A DNA stretch of 7,485 bases from Candidatus Methanomethylophilaceae archaeon (lineage in GTDB: Archaea > Thermoplasmatota > Thermoplasmata > Methanomassiliicoccales > Methanomethylophilaceae). The stretch covers positions 1-7,485 of the forward strand of contig JAFPVN010000289.1 of the NCBI GenBank assembly GCA_017395275.1, written 5' to 3'. A model generated the notes under the pieces. That model searched no databases. It saw nothing but the letters and a program-made list of their open reading frames with translations, and had not been told where the DNA came from. Of this stretch, positions 6,742-7,485 are shown one piece after another; positions within the stretch are counted from its first letter, which is position 1, and every line of letters starts with the position of its first letter. A program made the position numbers and the translations under genes.

Positions 6742-6760
6742 TATATGCTCATCACATATA
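6742..6760. repeat. TATATG/CATATA inverted repeat over the helicase promoter
   Basis: The plus strand has TATATG (6742-6747) and CATATA (6755-6760), perfect 6-bp inverted arms with a 7-nt spacer. The right arm is the TATA box itself, so a protein bound here would compete with TBP. It may be an operator, but AT-rich arms of this length can arise by chance. Confidence 0.35.
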
Positions 6761-6761
6761 A
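6755..6761 (-). promoter_or_regulatory. TATA box for the helicase gene
   Basis: The minus strand reads TTATATG, centred 26 nt upstream of the ATG at 6732. This supports a leaderless helicase message and argues against the longer start at 6792, which lies upstream of the box. The box is one arm of an inverted repeat (6742-6760). Confidence 0.65.
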
Positions 6762-6798
6762 GGGTCGGGTTTTTCAGGGGCACCGAGGACACGTGCGA

Positions 6799-7287
6799 TC
6801 AGTCAAGAGTCTTCCTCATGACGATGCGCATGTACTCCATCCTGCCCGCGGTGCGGTAGCCGTGCGCCTCGTAGAAGGCTATGGTCCTGGGGCTGATCTC
6901 GTTTACCTCCAGATGCACGGAGCCCAGTCCGGCCTCGCGTGCCCTGTCCTCGACGTATCCCAACGCGAAGGATCCGATCCCCTTCCCGCGGGATTCCGGC
7001 AGGAGGTAGAGCTTGCTCAGGCGCATACCCTCGGCGTCGGTCTCGTATGCAAGGTATCCGACGCACTCCCCGTCGCACAGGATGAACGCATATCTTGCAC
7101 CGGCGGCAATCTGCTCCGCTACGGCCTCGGGGGTCTGATACCTCTGCAGGAAGGACTCCACTACATCGCTGGGGGTGTCCCTGTAGACCTCCCTCAGGAG
7201 AGGGAACGCCATATCCGATACCTCGGCAGAACGTTCCGGACCGATGAAATCCAGCTCGATATAGTGGCCTTCGTCCGATCTATCCAT
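6799..7287 (-). CDS. GNAT-family N-acetyltransferase
   Basis: This 162-aa cytoplasmic protein has the size and layout of a single-domain GCN5-related acetyltransferase that moves an acetyl group from acetyl-CoA to an amine. Motif A is clear: strand RLSKLYLLPESR (89-100) leads into the CoA-pyrophosphate loop RGKGIG (100-105) and a following helix. Motif B follows as VHLEVN (124-129), then ISPRTIAFYEAHGYRTAGRM (131-150), where the FYEAHGY pattern is typical of the family. The substrate is not readable; the C-terminal pattern resembles general small-molecule or protein N-terminal acetyltransferases. ATG 7287 is used because it is the first start and has a TATA-like box 27 nt upstream with no Shine-Dalgarno. 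It ends 66 nt before the helicase start. No functional link to the helicase is evident. Confidence 0.9.
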   Translation of the reverse strand: MDRSDEGHYIELDFIGPERSAEVSDMAFPLLREVYRDTPSDVVESFLQRYQTPEAVAEQIAAGARYAFILCDGECVGYLAYETDAEGMRLSKLYLLPESRGKGIGSFALGYVEDRAREAGLGSVHLEVNEISPRTIAFYEAHGYRTAGRMEYMRIVMRKTLD

Positions 7288-7310
7288 GGTTGCGGAATGT
7301 CTGGGATAGT

Positions 7311-7317
7311 TATCAAA
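7311..7317 (-). promoter_or_regulatory. Putative TATA-like box for GNAT gene
   Basis: The minus strand reads TTTGATA, centred about 27 nt upstream of the ATG at 7287, fitting a leaderless start. The overlapping string ATAACTATCC (7304-7313, minus) is identical to one upstream of the aldose epimerase. The match to a strong TATA consensus is imperfect. Confidence 0.45.
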
Positions 7318-7328
7318 CCTTTGGATAT

Positions 7329-7362
7329 CCGCCGGATACGGCCGTACAGACGTCTCCGGCGA
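7329..7362 (-). other. RNA hairpin, 8-bp GC-rich stem in GNAT leader/intergenic region
   Basis: On the minus strand UCGCCGGA (7362-7355) pairs with UCCGGCGG (7336-7329), including one G-U pair, around an 18-nt loop that itself contains the palindrome TACGGCCGTA. It lies between the stop at 7375 and the GNAT TATA-like box. It may be a 3'-end structure of the upstream transcript. No U-run follows, so it is not a classical intrinsic terminator. Confidence 0.4.
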
Positions 7363-7380
7363 CCGATCATGGGATCAGTC
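7361..7380 (-). other. RNA hairpin at the stop codon of the upstream gene
   Basis: On the minus strand GACUGAUC and GAUCGGUC pair over 8 bp with one G-U, closing a 4-nt CCAU loop. The stem contains the UGA stop codon of the partial upstream frame. It abuts and shares two bases with the hairpin at 7329-7362. Confidence 0.4.
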
Positions 7381-7485
7381 GTCCGAGGTCCCATTGAAAC
7401 CCTCTCGGGTTCCAATGCTGTGATCGATCCATTGCTGGATCTCTCCGTTCAGCAGCTCTCTGACTGCAGCGCTTGCAGGCCCAAG
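7375..7485 (-). CDS. C-terminal fragment of an unknown protein
   Basis: An open frame enters from the window edge and runs 36 codons to a TGA at 7375-7377. The visible part contains an amphipathic helix (SAAVRELLNGEIQQWIDH) and ends in a polar tail (FNGTSDD). It looks protein-like but no family is recognised. The antisense frame with the same codon boundaries is also open (ATG at 7369 on the plus strand), so coding sense is not settled by openness alone. Third-position GC here looks lower than in the neighbouring genes (22 of 36 codons end in G or C). Four hairpins overlap the segment, so a structured RNA is another possibility. The same-strand gene order favours the minus-strand reading. Confidence 0.45.
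   Translation of the reverse strand, partial: LGPASAAVRELLNGEIQQWIDHSIGTREGFNGTSDD
7392..7417 (-). other. RNA hairpin, 11-bp stem with GAGA tetraloop
   Basis: On the minus strand CAUUGGAACCC (7417-7407) pairs with GGGUUUCAAUG (7402-7392) over 11 continuous bp, one of them a G-U pair. The loop is GAGA (7406-7403), a GNRA tetraloop closed by C-G. The wobble makes the fold continuous only in minus-strand RNA, since the plus strand has an A-C mismatch there. It lies 14 nt before the stop codon of the partial frame. Confidence 0.5.
7426..7441 (-). other. RNA hairpin, 6-bp stem with GCAA tetraloop
   Basis: On the minus strand GAUCCA (7441-7436) pairs with UGGAUC (7431-7426) around GCAA, another GNRA tetraloop. 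It is 8 nt upstream of the 11-bp GAGA hairpin. Alone it is short and could be chance. Confidence 0.35.

Noticed and set aside
6770..6775. Short T-run near the GNAT stop as a terminator
   Set aside because: The T-run is on the plus strand, whereas the genes here are on the minus strand, where it reads as A residues.
7329..7417. Rho-independent-type terminator after the edge gene
   Set aside because: The hairpins are strong but no U-run follows on the transcribed strand, and archaea normally terminate at U-rich tracts without needing such hairpins.
1..7485. CRISPR array, insertion sequence, prophage or toxin-antitoxin module
   Set aside because: No regularly spaced repeats, transposase motifs, terminal inverted repeats or phage genes were seen on either strand.

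Overview
The window looks archaeal. Three features support this: an XPD/Rad3-type helicase with an Fe-S cysteine set, AT-rich TATA-like boxes about 26-29 nt upstream of start codons that mostly lack Shine-Dalgarno sites (leaderless transcription), and a class II tRNA-Ser with its own TATA box. GC-rich composition, frequent AGG arginine codons, and TGA at all seven readable stops with no TAG suggest Thermoplasmatota, possibly Methanomassiliicoccales (pyrrolysine-using, host- or sediment-associated methanogens). The lineage is an inference; no methanogenesis or pyl gene is present.

Layout, left to right. At 1-215 (-) is the N-terminal part of a PAP2-like membrane protein, cut by the window edge. 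At 240-1564 (-) is an MFS transporter, beginning 12 nt after a tRNA-Ser(UGA) (1576-1663, -), so tRNA, transporter and PAP2-like gene probably share one transcript. A short divergent promoter region (1664-1747) separates these from the only clear plus-strand gene, an aldose 1-epimerase (1748-2728), which overlaps the gene beyond it tail to tail by 12 bp.

From 2717 to 7485 everything is on the minus strand. In transcription order there is the end of an unknown gene (7375-7485) in a hairpin-rich stretch, a GNAT acetyltransferase (6799-7287), an XPD/Rad3-family helicase with an added N-terminal zinc ribbon (4681-6732), a 93-aa membrane-anchored small protein (4345-4626), and a polytopic membrane protein of about 543 aa (2717-4348). 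The last two overlap by 4 nt (TTGA) and look like a translationally coupled pair of unknown function. GNAT, helicase and the 93-aa gene each have their own TATA-like box, so they look like separately started short units, not one long operon.

The genes do not form one recognisable pathway. The mutarotase and MFS transporter fit sugar or organic-solute handling, and the helicase fits DNA repair. The least explained parts are the 93-aa/543-aa membrane pair and the hairpin series at 7329-7478. No insertion sequence, CRISPR array, phage gene or recognisable defence system is visible.
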